This document shows positions 33,522 to 42,616 of a stretch of 64,000 bases of DNA, piece after piece. The translations under genes and the position numbers were made by a program. This DNA comes from Sphingobium sp. B2D3C (lineage in GTDB: Bacteria; Pseudomonadota; Alphaproteobacteria; Sphingomonadales; Sphingomonadaceae), in NCBI RefSeq assembly GCF_025961835.1, contig NZ_JAOQOK010000001.1, positions 2,108,001 through 2,172,000 of the forward strand. The letters are read 5' to 3'. The notes under the pieces are model-generated. The model did not search any database. It had not been told where the DNA came from and worked only from the letters and a program-made list of their open reading frames with translations. The number at the start of each line of letters is the position of its first letter. Position 1 is the stretch's first letter.

Positions 33522-34970
33522 ATGCTCATCCGCCGGACCAAGCCCCTCGCGATGCTCGCCGCTCTGCTGAGCACCAGCACCCTCCCAGCCCAGGCCGAGA
33601 CGCTGCAGGAAGCGCTGGCTGCGGCCTATCGGGACAATCCGACGCTGACCGCGGCGCGGGCGGGCCAGCGGGCGACGGACGAGAATTTCAACATCCAGAA
33701 GGCCAATGGCCTGCCGGATGTGGGCGTCTCCTCCACCTATAACGAGTTCGCCCATGAGCGGCCGCTCAATCCGCTGGCGCCCTCCCGCTCGCTCACCACG
33801 CTGCTGAGCGTGAGCGTGCCGGTCTATTCCGGCGGCAGGGTGCGCAATGCGCTGGCTGGCGCCCGCGAGCGGATCGAGGCCGGGCAATATGATCTGCGCG
33901 CCACGGAGCTCTCCATCTTCTCGCAGGTAGTGGCGGCCTATATGGACGTGATCCGCGCGGAGTCCGTCGTAGGCCTCAGCCGCAACAATGTGCAGGTGCT
34001 CGAGGTCAATCTGCGGGCGACCAACAATCGCTTCCAGGTCGGCGATCTCACCCGCACGGACGTCGCCCAGTCCGAGTCGCGCCTTTCGCTGGCCCGCGCG
34101 GACATGCAGACGGCCGAAGCCTCGCTGATCGAAGCGCGCGAGCGCTATATCCAGCTGGTCGGCCACGAGCCGGTCGACCTGCAGACCCCGCCGCAATTGC
34201 CCGGCCTGCCCGCGACGCCCGACGAAGCCGTCGATGTCGCCATGGCCCAGAATCCCGATCTGCTGGCGGCCCGCAACATCCGCGAAGCCGCAGCCTATGA
34301 CGTGCGCGTTGCGAAAGGCCAGCGGCTGCCGACGGTCTCTGCCTTCGCCAGCGGCCAGCATTATACCGATCTCGCCTCCCGCGGCGGCGCCAACGAGGCG
34401 CAGGACAGCGGCCAGGTGATCGTCGGCGCGCGCCTTTCCATGCCGCTCTATCAGGGCGGCCGGCCCGGGGCGCAGGTCCGCCAAAGCCAGGCCTATCAGC
34501 AGCAGGCAATGGAAACCGAGACCGCCGTCGAGCGCAGCGTGATCGCGCAGACCCGCTCGCTCTATTCGAGCTGGCAGGCGAGCAATGAAGTGATCGCCTC
34601 CAATCGCGTGGCGGTGGATGCCAGCGGCCTCTCTCTGCGCGGCGTGCGCGCCGAAAACAGCGTGGGCACCCGCACCATCCTCGATATCCTGAACGCCGAG
34701 CAGGAGAGCTTCATCGCCAGCGTCCAGCTCGTGACGGCAGAGCGCAATGCCTATGTCGCGGCCTTCTCGCTGCTGGCCGCGATGGGCCGGATCAACCCGA
34801 CGGACTTCGGCATCGCGCCCGAGCAGGTCATTAACCCGGCCGACAACTTCCAGCGCGTGAAGGGCAAGTGGTTCGACTGGGACGATGACGCCAAGCCGGC
34901 GCCCATTTCGTCCCGCACGGTTGACTCTGCCGCCCAAAACGCGACAGTAAACGCTTCAGACACCAACTGA
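33522..34970 (+). CDS. tolC: TolC-family outer-membrane efflux protein
   Basis: 482 residues. Signal peptide (LAMLAALLSTSTLPAQA), then the paired outer-membrane-efflux repeats beginning LQEALAAAYRDNPTLTAARAG and GSVPVYSGGR-type VSVPVYSGGRVRN; the second repeat starts TPDEAVDVAMAQNPDLLAARN and contains LSMPLYQGGRPGAQVRQ. The tail is Asp/Pro-rich. It makes the trimeric exit duct for multidrug efflux or type I secretion pumps, which are not encoded here. The ATG at 33522 was chosen because the signal peptide starts there; AGCCTCGACC gives a weak ribosome-binding site. Confidence 0.94.
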   Translation: MLIRRTKPLAMLAALLSTSTLPAQAETLQEALAAAYRDNPTLTAARAGQRATDENFNIQKANGLPDVGVSSTYNEFAHERPLNPLAPSRSLTTLLSVSVPVYSGGRVRNALAGARERIEAGQYDLRATELSIFSQVVAAYMDVIRAESVVGLSRNNVQVLEVNLRATNNRFQVGDLTRTDVAQSESRLSLARADMQTAEASLIEARERYIQLVGHEPVDLQTPPQLPGLPATPDEAVDVAMAQNPDLLAARNIREAAAYDVRVAKGQRLPTVSAFASGQHYTDLASRGGANEAQDSGQVIVGARLSMPLYQGGRPGAQVRQSQAYQQQAMETETAVERSVIAQTRSLYSSWQASNEVIASNRVAVDASGLSLRGVRAENSVGTRTILDILNAEQESFIASVQLVTAERNAYVAAFSLLAAMGRINPTDFGIAPEQVINPADNFQRVKGKWFDWDDDAKPAPISSRTVDSAAQNATVNASDTN

Positions 34971-34981
34971 GCGCAGGAACC

Positions 34982-35575
34982 ATGATGGGGGCGATGCAGA
35001 ACGAGCCGTCGATGGAGGAAATTCTCTCTTCCATCAAACGGATCATCGCCGAGGAGGACGGCCTTTCCGCGACACCGCGCGTGCCGCGCCGGGCCGCCAT
35101 GGCGAACGTGAGCGCCAGCCTGGATGACCAGATTCTGGAGCTGACGGACGCGCTGCCCGGCGACAATGCCGACGGGGCCGAGAGCGACGACTCGCATGAG
35201 GAGCCGATGATGAGCGCCCCCGCCAAGCCCGCCCCGGCCCCTGTGGAGCAGAAAGCCGAGCCGAAGAGCGCCGAGTCTAAAAGCAAAGCCGCCGCCAAGC
35301 CGCGCGCCGCTGTGGCGTCCGCCGATGGCGCACCGGCTGTTTCCGCGCCGGCCTCCACGCTCGTCTCGGACGAGAAGGCCCGCGCCGCCCGCGATTCGCT
35401 GGTCAATCTGTCCCGCCTGCTCATCAGCCCGGAAGATAGCCAGCCCAACACGGTCGAAGGCCTGGTGCGCGAGATGCTGCGCCCCATGCTCAAGGAATGG
35501 CTGGACGAGAACCTGCCCGGCATGGTCGAAGCGATGGTGAAGCGCGAGATCGACCGGATCACCGGCCGAGTATGA
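34982..35575 (+). CDS. popZ: Polar organizing protein PopZ (DUF2497)
   Basis: 197 residues with the PopZ layout: an N-terminal helix SMEEILSSIKRIIAEEDG (the client-binding region), a long Pro/Ala/Glu/Lys-rich disordered middle (residues about 60-135) and a C-terminal oligomerisation region VEGLVREMLRPMLKEWLDENLPGMVEAMV. In Caulobacter this protein forms a polar hub anchoring the chromosome origin. It lies 11 bases after tolC and 290 bases before valS. The GC-rich palindrome GGGCCGCGGCCC at 35581-35592 just after the stop may act as a terminator. Confidence 0.92.
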   Translation: MMGAMQNEPSMEEILSSIKRIIAEEDGLSATPRVPRRAAMANVSASLDDQILELTDALPGDNADGAESDDSHEEPMMSAPAKPAPAPVEQKAEPKSAESKSKAAAKPRAAVASADGAPAVSAPASTLVSDEKARAARDSLVNLSRLLISPEDSQPNTVEGLVREMLRPMLKEWLDENLPGMVEAMVKREIDRITGRV

Positions 35576-35580
35576 TGGCC

Positions 35581-35592
35581 GGGCCGCGGCCC
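35581..35592. terminator. GC palindrome after popZ
   Basis: GGGCCGCGGCCC, a perfect 12-bp palindrome 5 bases after the popZ stop, extended by partial pairing of GATG and TTCATC. No T-run; weak evidence. Confidence 0.35.
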
Positions 35593-35698
35593 TTCATCGC
35601 AGCGGTTCGGCAGATTTGAGCGCGGCAGTTCCGGCGCACGACATCGGATAAGCGTCTGAGCGTCACCCTACGACCGCATTCCCTTCCGGATGGAACCA

Positions 35699-35783
35699 CC
35701 AGTGCTCCTGCGCAGGCAGGAGCCCAGGGCGCATGGCACCGCCCTTCCCCGCCCTGGACTCCCGCTTTCGCGGGAGAACAATG
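35699..35783. repeat. Doublet of palindromic repeats upstream of valS
   Basis: 35699-35729 (CCAGTGCTCCTGC-GCAG-GCAGGAGCCCAGGG centre at 35712) and 35752-35783 (CCCTGGACTCCCGC-TTTC-GCGGGAGAACAATG) are related palindromes in opposite orientation. The first recurs inverted at 42559-42589 with one difference in 31; the second resembles pair A at 891-918. They occupy the gap between popZ and valS. Confidence 0.8.
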
Positions 35784-35866
35784 TACGCGAGGTGGCGCAA
35801 CGCCGCCCTCCTCTCCCCCCGCGCACCCACTGGCGCGGCGCGGCAAGACTGATTAAGGCCCCAGCC

Positions 35867-38701
35867 ATGACGAACACGCCCATCACCGAGCTTGCAAAGA
35901 CCTTCGATCCCGCCGCGATCGAGGCGAAATGGTATCCGCATTGGGAGCAGACCGGCCAGTTCCGCCCGGCCCGCCCGGATGCGCAGCCCTTCACCATCGT
36001 CAATCCGCCGCCGAACGTCACCGGCAGCCTGCACATCGGCCACGCGCTCGACAACACGCTGCAGGACATCGTGATCCGCTACGAGCGGCTGCGCGGCAAG
36101 GATGCGCTGTGGGTGGTCGGCACCGACCATGCCGGCATCGCCACGCAGATGGTCGTCGAGCGGCAGATGAACGCGAAGGGCGAGAAGCGCACCGATTACA
36201 ACCGCGAGGGTTTTGTCGAGAAGGTGTGGGAGTGGAAGCACGAGAGCGGCGGGACGATCACCGGCCAGCTTCGGCGCCTGGGCTGCTCGATGGACTGGAG
36301 CCGCGAGCAGTTCACCATGGACCCGCATTTCACCCGCGCCGTGGTGAAGGTGTTCGTCGATCTCTACAATCAGGGGCTTCTGTATCGCGACAAAAGGCTG
36401 GTGAACTGGGACCCGGGCCTCAAGACCGCGATCAGCGACCTTGAGGTCGAGACGCGCGAGGTGAAGGGCGGCTTCTGGCACTTCAAATATCCGCTGGCCG
36501 ATGGCGTGCGCCTCGATGGGCCGGGCGTTGAGGGCCAGGACTATATTGAGGTGGCGACCACCCGCCCCGAGACGATGCTGGCCGACATGGCCGTGGCCGT
36601 GAATCCGGACGACGCGCGCTATGCCTCTGTCATCGGCAAGCATGTCATCCTGCCGATCACCGGGCGTCGCATCCCCATCGTTGCCGACGACCATGCCGAC
36701 CCGGAACTGGGCTCGGGCGCGGTGAAGATCACGCCGGGCCATGATTTCAACGACTTCGAGGTCGGCAAGCGCGCCGGCATCGCGCCCGCGCAGATGCTCA
36801 ACATGCTCGATGCGCACGCGAATGTCGTCCAGACGGCCGATGGCCTCGTCCCCGTCGACTTCATCGGGCTGGAGCGCTTCGAGGCGCGCAAGCTGGTGGT
36901 GGAGCAGCTGAAGGCGCTGGGGCTCCTCATCCCCCACGTCACCCGCGACAAGGAGGGCAACGAGACCGAACACGACGCCGAACCCCGCACGATCCAGACG
37001 CCCTATGGCGACCGCTCCGGCGTGGTCATCGAGCCCTGGCTCACCGACCAATGGTATGTCGACGCCGCGACGCTGGCCAAGCCCGCCATCGAGGCGGTGC
37101 GCTCGGGCGCGATCGAGATCGTGCCGAAGAGCTGGGAGAAGACGTATTTTAACTGGATGGAGAACATCCAGCCTTGGTGTGTGAGCCGGCAGCTGTGGTG
37201 GGGGCACCGGATTCCGGCTTGGTTTGACGAGGGTGGCAATGTCTTCGTCGCCGAGACCGAGGAAGAGGCGCAGGCCAAGGCCGGCAATCGCAAACTGACC
37301 CGCGATGAAGATGTGCTCGACACGTGGTTCTCCTCCGCGCTGTGGCCGTTCGCGACGCTGGGTTGGCCGGAAGGAACCCCCTCTCCCCTTGAGGGAGAGG
37401 GAGGAGCGCCTTCAGGCGCGGAGGGAGAGGGGTCCGCCGCGAACGCGGCGGCTAACGCCGCCGACCCCTCTCCCAACCCTCTCCCTCAAGGGGAGAGGGC
37501 TTCGTCCCTTCTCGCCAAACACTACCCCAACGACCTCCTCATCTCCGGCTTCGACATCCTTTTCTTCTGGGATGCGCGCATGGCGATGCAGGGCATTCAT
37601 TTCATGAAGGAGGTGCCGTGGAAGCGGCTCTACCTCCACGGTCTGGTGCGCGCGGCGGATGGGCAGAAAATGTCCAAGTCCAAGGGCAATGTGGTCGATC
37701 CGCTCGGGCTTATCGACCAATATGGCGCCGACGCGCTGCGCTTCTTCATGGCGGCCATGGAGAGCCAGGGCCGCGACGTGAAGATGGATGAGAAGCGTGT
37801 CGAGGGCTATCGCAACTTCGCCACCAAGCTGTGGAACGCGGTGCGCTTCGCCCAGTCGAACGGCATCGGCGCGAGCGAGAGCGTTGCCGCGCCCGCCGCC
37901 ACGCTAGCGGTGAACAAGTGGATCATCGGCGAAGTCGTCAGCACCGTCGCCGAGCTGGACAAGGCGCTGGCGGACCTGCGCTTCGATGCCGCCGCCAATG
38001 CCATCTACCATTTCGTGTGGGATCAGTTCTGCGATTGGTATCTGGAGCTGATCAAGGGAAATATCGACGCGGAGACGAAGGCCGTCGCCGGCTGGGTGAT
38101 CGACCAGATCCTCGTCATGCTCCACCCGTTCATGCCGTTCATCACCGAGGAGCTGTGGCATGCGCAGGGCGCGCGGCCCTATGACCTGATCGTGGCGCAA
38201 TGGCCGGCGCCCGCCGCGCAGGTGGATGCGCAGGCCAGCGCGGAGATCGACTGGCTGATCCGCATGGTGAGCGAAATCCGCACCGCCCGCGCCGAACTGG
38301 GCGTGCCGCCGGGCGCCAAGCTCACGGCCATCGTGAATGAGGCCAATCCGCAGACGCGCGGCCGTATCGAGCGGCTCACCCCTGCCCTCTCCCGCCTCGC
38401 GCGCATCGAGACCTGGCAGTTCGATGGCGAGGCGAGCGGCGGCGCGGCACAGGTGGTCGTGGACGAAGCGACCGTCGTCCTCCCGCTCGAAGGCGTCATC
38501 GACATCGAGGCCGAACGCGCTCGGTTGACAAAGTCCCTTCATGCCGCGCAGAAGGAGGCCAAGTCGCTCGAGGGGCGCCTCGCCAACCCGGCATTTGTCG
38601 AGAAGGCCAAGCCCGAAGCGGTCGAGAAGGCGCGTGCCGACCATGCCGAGAAAGTCGCGGAATTCCAGCGTCTGGAGGCTGCTCTGACGCGTCTTGGATA
38701 A
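35867..38701 (+). CDS. valS: Valyl-tRNA synthetase, with an in-frame repeat insertion
   Basis: 944 residues, class I synthetase joining valine to tRNA-Val. Signature HIGH at 56-59 ([10 protein letters not shown]), KMSKS at 601-605 ([10 protein letters not shown]), editing domain between about 190 and 420, anticodon-binding domain, and a C-terminal coiled-coil ([23 protein letters not shown]). The ATG at 35867 is where homology-like sequence starts. Odd: between FATLGWPE and [16 protein letters not shown] lie about 42 extra residues (about 502-546) rich in Pro, Gly, Glu, Ala, encoded by a 121-bp inverted-repeat element at 37379-37499. The frame is kept and both catalytic signatures are intact, so the enzyme is presumably active and the segment lies on a surface loop. 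Confidence 0.96.
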   Translation: MTNTPITELAKTFDPAAIEAKWYPHWEQTGQFRPARPDAQPFTIVNPPPNVTGSLHIGHALDNTLQDIVIRYERLRGKDALWVVGTDHAGIATQMVVERQMNAKGEKRTDYNREGFVEKVWEWKHESGGTITGQLRRLGCSMDWSREQFTMDPHFTRAVVKVFVDLYNQGLLYRDKRLVNWDPGLKTAISDLEVETREVKGGFWHFKYPLADGVRLDGPGVEGQDYIEVATTRPETMLADMAVAVNPDDARYASVIGKHVILPITGRRIPIVADDHADPELGSGAVKITPGHDFNDFEVGKRAGIAPAQMLNMLDAHANVVQTADGLVPVDFIGLERFEARKLVVEQLKALGLLIPHVTRDKEGNETEHDAEPRTIQTPYGDRSGVVIEPWLTDQWYVDAATLAKPAIEAVRSGAIEIVPKSWEKTYFNWMENIQPWCVSRQLWWGHRIPAWFDEGGNVFVAETEEEAQAKAGNRKLTRDEDVLDTWFSSALWPFATLGWPEGTPSPLEGEGGAPSGAEGEGSAANAAANAADPSPNPLPQGERASSLLAKHYPNDLLISGFDILFFWDARMAMQGIHFMKEVPWKRLYLHGLVRAADGQKMSKSKGNVVDPLGLIDQYGADALRFFMAAMESQGRDVKMDEKRVEGYRNFATKLWNAVRFAQSNGIGASESVAAPAATLAVNKWIIGEVVSTVAELDKALADLRFDAAANAIYHFVWDQFCDWYLELIKGNIDAETKAVAGWVIDQILVMLHPFMPFITEELWHAQGARPYDLIVAQWPAPAAQVDAQASAEIDWLIRMVSEIRTARAELGVPPGAKLTAIVNEANPQTRGRIERLTPALSRLARIETWQFDGEASGGAAQVVVDEATVVLPLEGVIDIEAERARLTKSLHAAQKEAKSLEGRLANPAFVEKAKPEAVEKARADHAEKVAEFQRLEAALTRLG
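37379..37499. repeat. Inverted-repeat element inserted in frame in valS
   Basis: Outer arms 37379-37401 and 37477-37499 are perfect 23-bp inverted copies, each itself a hairpin (CCCTCTCCC-cttga-GGGAGAGGG in the left arm). Inside, GGGAGAGGGGTC pairs with GACCCCTCTCCC and CCGCCGC-gaac-GCGGCGG forms a central hairpin, plus GCGCC-ttca-GGCGC. The whole reads through in the valS frame without a stop. Confidence 0.95.
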
Positions 38702-38719
38702 GGACGTGGGCACGAAGCG

Positions 38720-40222
38720 ATGAGCGAGACTCCATCATGGGACGATTCGGGGGAGCGGCGACCGGCCGCAGACCCCGAGACGGAGGCGCTGGTCGAGGAT
38801 AGTGGCCTCGTGCCCGGCCCGCGCCACATCCGTGGCGGGCGGGATCTGACGAGCGGGCCGATTTTCGGCACGCTGGTGCTCTTCACCCTGCCGACGCTCG
38901 CCTCCAACATCCTCCACACGCTCAACGGCTCGATCAACTCGATCTGGGTTGCGCATTTCCTGGGCGAAGCGGCGCTCGCGGCCACCGCCAATGCGAACAT
39001 CATCATGTTCCTGATGTTCTCACTGATCTTCGGCTTCGGCATGGCGGCCAATGTCGTCGTCGGGCAGGCTTTCGGGCGCGGCGACCTGCGGGCCGCGCGC
39101 CACGCTTTCGGCTCGGCGATCGGCTTCTGCCTCGGCATGGCGTTCGTCATCGCCATTGGCGGCTTCCTGTGGTCGGACCGCATCCTCGCGATGCTCTCCA
39201 CCCCGCCGGAGGTCTTCCGCCTCGCCCGCGCCTATCTGCACTTCGTTTTCCTCGGCCTGCCCGGTGCGATGATGTTCGTGATGCTGATGATGGGCCTGCG
39301 CGGCAGCGGCGATTCCATGACGCCCTTGTGGTTCATGATCCTCACGGTCTTGCTGGATATCCTGCTCAACCCGGTGTTCATCCTCGGCCTTGGCCCGGCG
39401 CCGGAAATGGGGATCGCCGGCTCGGCCTTCGCCACCGCCGTCGCCAATTACGGCGGGCTCTCGGCGATGATCGCCTATATCTACTGGCGCGACCTGCCGC
39501 TGCGGTTGCGCGGGGCTGAGTGGGGCTATCTCAAGCCCGACTGGGCGCTGCTGCGGATCGTCGCCGGGCGCGGCGTGCCGATGGGGCTGCAGATGGTGAT
39601 CTTCTCGCTCTCCACGCTGGTCGTCATCGGCTTCGTCAACCGCGAGGGCACGACCACCGTCGCAGCCTTCGCCGCCGCCCAGCAATTGTGGAACTACATC
39701 CAGATGCCGGCCATGGCGGTCGGCGGCGCGGTTTCCGCCATTGCCGCCCAGAATATCGGCGCGGGCAAGTGGGACCGGGTGGAACGCACCACGCTCGTTG
39801 CCGTCGGCGTCAATCTGGCGATGACCGGCAGCCTCATCATGCTCGTCATGCTGTTCACGCGGCCCATCCTCGCCCTGTTCCTGGAAGGCGGCGGCAACGC
39901 CATCGAGATCGGCCGCCACATGATGAACATCGTCAATTGGAGCTTCCTGCTGTTCAGCGTGACGACGGTCATGTTCGGCACGATGCGCGCCAATGGCGTG
40001 GTGCTGGCGCCGCTGTTCATCCTCACCTTCTCGCTGTTTCTGGTGCGGATCGGCTTCTACTTCGCCAGCTATCCCTATCTGGGCGCGGATGGGCTGTGGT
40101 GGAGCTTCAATGCCTCCGCGGCCGTCTCCTTGATGCTCGGCTGGGCCTATTATCGCTGGGCGCGCTGGCGGGAGGCGAGCCTGGGGGTGCCGGGCAGCGC
40201 GCCGGTTCACAGCGCAGGGTGA
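38720..40222 (+). CDS. MATE-family efflux transporter
   Basis: 500 residues with a roughly 45-residue soluble acidic N-terminus and twelve hydrophobic segments in two homologous halves (first half GPIFGTLVLFTLPTLASNILHTLNG; second half LRIVAGRGVPMGLQMVIFS). The MMGLRGSGDSMTPLWF and LDILLNPVFILGLG blocks at segments 5-6 are typical of MATE Na+/H+-drug antiporters. It starts 19 bases after valS and ends 11 bases before an SDR gene, so may be co-transcribed with both. Substrate range unknown. Confidence 0.93.
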   Translation: MSETPSWDDSGERRPAADPETEALVEDSGLVPGPRHIRGGRDLTSGPIFGTLVLFTLPTLASNILHTLNGSINSIWVAHFLGEAALAATANANIIMFLMFSLIFGFGMAANVVVGQAFGRGDLRAARHAFGSAIGFCLGMAFVIAIGGFLWSDRILAMLSTPPEVFRLARAYLHFVFLGLPGAMMFVMLMMGLRGSGDSMTPLWFMILTVLLDILLNPVFILGLGPAPEMGIAGSAFATAVANYGGLSAMIAYIYWRDLPLRLRGAEWGYLKPDWALLRIVAGRGVPMGLQMVIFSLSTLVVIGFVNREGTTTVAAFAAAQQLWNYIQMPAMAVGGAVSAIAAQNIGAGKWDRVERTTLVAVGVNLAMTGSLIMLVMLFTRPILALFLEGGGNAIEIGRHMMNIVNWSFLLFSVTTVMFGTMRANGVVLAPLFILTFSLFLVRIGFYFASYPYLGADGLWWSFNASAAVSLMLGWAYYRWARWREASLGVPGSAPVHSAG

Positions 40223-40232
40223 GGGCAACGAT

Positions 40233-40985
40233 ATGATGCGCGTTCTGGTCACCGGCGGTGCGGGCGGCATCGGCCTCGCCATCGCCCGGCGCTTCCATGC
40301 CGAGGGGCATCGGGTGCTGATCGGCGATGTGGACCGGGACGCCATAGACAAGGCCCTTGCCGCGCACCCCGGCATGGCCGGCGCGCGGTGCGATGTGTCT
40401 CAGGTCGCCGAGATCGACGGCTTGTTTGAATCTGTCTCCGCACATCTGGGCGGGCTTGACGTGCTGGTGAACAATGTCGGCATCGGCGGACCCACGGCAC
40501 CGGCGGACGAGCTGCCCGGCGCTGACTGGCGCGCGGTGATGGACATCAACCTCACCGGCACGTTCGAGGTCACCCAGCGGGCCATTCCGTTGCTCAAGGC
40601 CAGCGCCGGGACGATCATCACCCTGTCGTCCGCCGCCGGGCGCTATGGCTATCCCAACCGCATTGCCTATGCGACGAGCAAATGGGGCCTCATTGGCTTC
40701 ACCAAGACGCTGGCGATAGAACTCGGACCGTTCGACGTGACCGCCAACGCGATCCTGCCCGGTGCGGTCGGCGGCGAGCGGTTCGACCGGGTGATCGCGG
40801 GTCGTGCGACCGTCAGCGGGCGCAGCGTGGCGGAGGAAACCGCGCTCGGCCTTGCCTCGCAATCGCTCAAGCGCATCGTGCCGCCCGAACATGTCGCCGA
40901 TCTGGCGCTGTTCCTCACGACACCGGCCGGGCGCTCCATCTCCGGCGCGGCGCTGCCGATCGACTGCGATCTCCAGCACGGCTGA
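40233..40985 (+). CDS. Short-chain dehydrogenase/reductase
   Basis: 250 residues with a Rossmann fold: TGGAGGIG (residues 7-14) for the cofactor, NNVG at 80-83, and catalytic S133, Y146 and K150 ([16 protein letters not shown]). D32 after the second strand (LIGDVD) favours NAD over NADP. Two adjacent ATGs, at 40233 and 40236, follow GAGGGCAACG. Substrate unknown. It follows the MATE gene by 10 bases and precedes htpX by 97. Confidence 0.92.
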   Translation: MMRVLVTGGAGGIGLAIARRFHAEGHRVLIGDVDRDAIDKALAAHPGMAGARCDVSQVAEIDGLFESVSAHLGGLDVLVNNVGIGGPTAPADELPGADWRAVMDINLTGTFEVTQRAIPLLKASAGTIITLSSAAGRYGYPNRIAYATSKWGLIGFTKTLAIELGPFDVTANAILPGAVGGERFDRVIAGRATVSGRSVAEETALGLASQSLKRIVPPEHVADLALFLTTPAGRSISGAALPIDCDLQHG

Positions 40986-41082
40986 GCGCCAAATCCACCT
41001 CGGCTCCCATTGCGGGCAAACACCCGTCCACCTACATATTGGCAAGGTCTTTTCCGGGTTTTTCCTCAGGGAGTTGAAGACG

Positions 41083-41970
41083 TTGAATATGATGAAGACG
41101 GCCATGCTGCTGGCAGCGCTCACCGCGCTGTTCATGGCTTTGGGGTATGTGTTCGGCGGCGCGGGCGGCGCGATGATCGCGCTGCTGGTCGCGGCAGGCA
41201 TGAACCTGTTCACATACTGGAATGCCGACAAGATCGTCCTGCGCATGCATAACGCGCGCGAGGTCGACATGGCTTCCGCGCCGGATTTCTATGGCATGGT
41301 GCGCGATCTGGCCCGCAATGCCGGCCTGCCGATGCCGCGCGTCTATATCGTGGAGGATCCCAGCCCCAATGCCTTCGCGACGGGCCGCAACCCGCAGAAT
41401 GCCGCCGTTGCCGCCACCACCGGCCTGCTGCATATGCTGGATCGCGATGAAGTCGCCGCCGTGATGGCGCACGAGCTCGGCCATGTCCGCAATCGCGACA
41501 CGCTGGTGATGACCATGGTCGCGACCATTGCCGGCGCCATCTCGATGATCGCCAATTTCGCGCTGTTCTTCCGGGGCGGCAATGGCAATGGCGGCAATCC
41601 GCTCGCGGCGATCCTCGCCGTGCTGGTCGCGCCCTTTGCGGCGATGATCGTGCAGATGGCGATCAGCCGCACCCGCGAATATGGCGCGGACAAGGCCGGT
41701 GCGGAGATCAGCGGCAACCCCCATGCGCTGGCGTCTGCCCTCGCCAAGATCGCCGGCGCGGCGCAGCGCCGCCCAACGCAGGCGGTGGCGCAGAACCCTG
41801 CGGCCGCGCAGCTCTACATCGTGCCGACCAGCGTCTCGGAGCTGTTCTCGACCCACCCCAAGACCGAGAAGCGCATCGCCGCGCTGCAGGCCATGGGGTC
41901 GGACAGCAGCGCGCGCCCGGCGGCCGTCCGTCGTGGGCGCTCGGCGCTGGACCCGCTCGCGCGTGACTGA
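41083..41970 (+). CDS. htpX: Zinc metalloprotease HtpX
   Basis: 295 residues. Two N-terminal hydrophobic segments ([30 protein letters not shown]), cytosolic protease domain with H130-E131-x-x-H134 ([12 protein letters not shown]) and the third zinc ligand in the [15 protein letters not shown]lu, and two further hydrophobic segments between. It degrades damaged inner-membrane proteins together with FtsH. The start is taken as TTG at 41083 (reads MNMMKTAML), 8 bases after AGGGAG at 41069-41074; the ATGs at 41089 and 41092 would sit 14 or more bases away. The last 8 bases overlap the next gene. Confidence 0.93.
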   Translation: MNMMKTAMLLAALTALFMALGYVFGGAGGAMIALLVAAGMNLFTYWNADKIVLRMHNAREVDMASAPDFYGMVRDLARNAGLPMPRVYIVEDPSPNAFATGRNPQNAAVAATTGLLHMLDRDEVAAVMAHELGHVRNRDTLVMTMVATIAGAISMIANFALFFRGGNGNGGNPLAAILAVLVAPFAAMIVQMAISRTREYGADKAGAEISGNPHALASALAKIAGAAQRRPTQAVAQNPAAAQLYIVPTSVSELFSTHPKTEKRIAALQAMGSDSSARPAAVRRGRSALDPLARD

Positions 41971-42367
41971 CGCCCTGCGCCACGCGCCGGACGCCGCCGT
42001 GCTGGAGCGCCTGGCGCGTCAGGCCATCGCGGCAATGCCGCCGCTGTTTCAAGAGCATCTCGATGGCATTGCGATCCAGATCGAGGAGTTCGCCGAGCAG
42101 GATGTGCTCGATGAGCTGGGCATCGAAGACCCTTGGGAGCTGACCGGGCTTTATCAGGGCCATGCCCTGACCGAGCAGAGCATCTGGTCATCCGGCGATC
42201 TGCCGCCGATCATCCGCCTCTACCGCCGCCCGCTGTTGGAGGAATGGGTGGATAGCGGAGTCGCGCTGGATGCGCTGATCGCCCACGTCATCGTCCACGA
42301 GGTGGGCCACCATTTCGGCTTTTCTGACGAGGATATGCACGCGATCGAGGACGGGTCGGGGAGCTAG
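41963..42367 (+). CDS. Metallopeptidase family protein (minimal zincin, PF06262)
   Basis: 134 residues from GTG at 41963, overlapping the end of htpX by 8 bases. The [14 protein letters not shown] motif is the HExxHxxGxxD zincin site typical of this short bacterial family, and [29 protein letters not shown] sequence at the N-terminus is its usual first helix. Its role is unknown; the coupling with htpX is frequent in alphaproteobacteria and suggests linked protein quality control. No signal peptide. Confidence 0.9.
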   Translation: MTDALRHAPDAAVLERLARQAIAAMPPLFQEHLDGIAIQIEEFAEQDVLDELGIEDPWELTGLYQGHALTEQSIWSSGDLPPIIRLYRRPLLEEWVDSGVALDALIAHVIVHEVGHHFGFSDEDMHAIEDGSGS

Positions 42368-42394
42368 ATGGGGCGTCGTCCTCCTGCCCCTCCT

Positions 42395-42522
42395 CCGTTC
42401 GTGCTGAGTAGGCTCTGAGTAACGCCGCAGGCGTGTAACGAAGAGCCGTATCGAAGCAGCGCAGCGGTGGCGTCCTTCGATACGCCGCTTCGACTGGCTC
42501 AGCGGCTACTCAGGATGAACGG
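42395..42522. repeat. Inverted-repeat pair between zincin and herA genes
   Basis: CCGTTCGTGCTGAGTAG (42395-42411) and CTACTCAGGATGAACGG (42506-42522) are inverted arms with two differences in 17. Inside, CGTATCGAAG pairs with CTTCGATACG. A third repeat family, distinct from those at 654 and 59493. It lies between converging genes and may form a bidirectional terminator. Confidence 0.85.
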
Positions 42523-42558
42523 GGTTTTGCCCAATCGATCTGCCGAAGGGTATTGACG

Positions 42559-42589
42559 CCCTGGGCTCCTGCCTTCGCAGGAGCACTGG
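42559..42589. repeat. Single palindromic repeat matching the valS upstream copy
   Basis: CCCTGGGCTCCTGC-CTTC-GCAGGAGCACTGG; its reverse complement matches 35699-35729 in 30 of 31 bases. Confidence 0.9.
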
Positions 42590-42616
42590 TTTGCTTTGGG
42601 GTTAGCAGCCGCCCGC

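Noticed and set aside
37379..37499. valS repeat cluster as a CRISPR array
   Set aside because: Only two inverted copies with no regular direct repeats or spacers, and it is translated.
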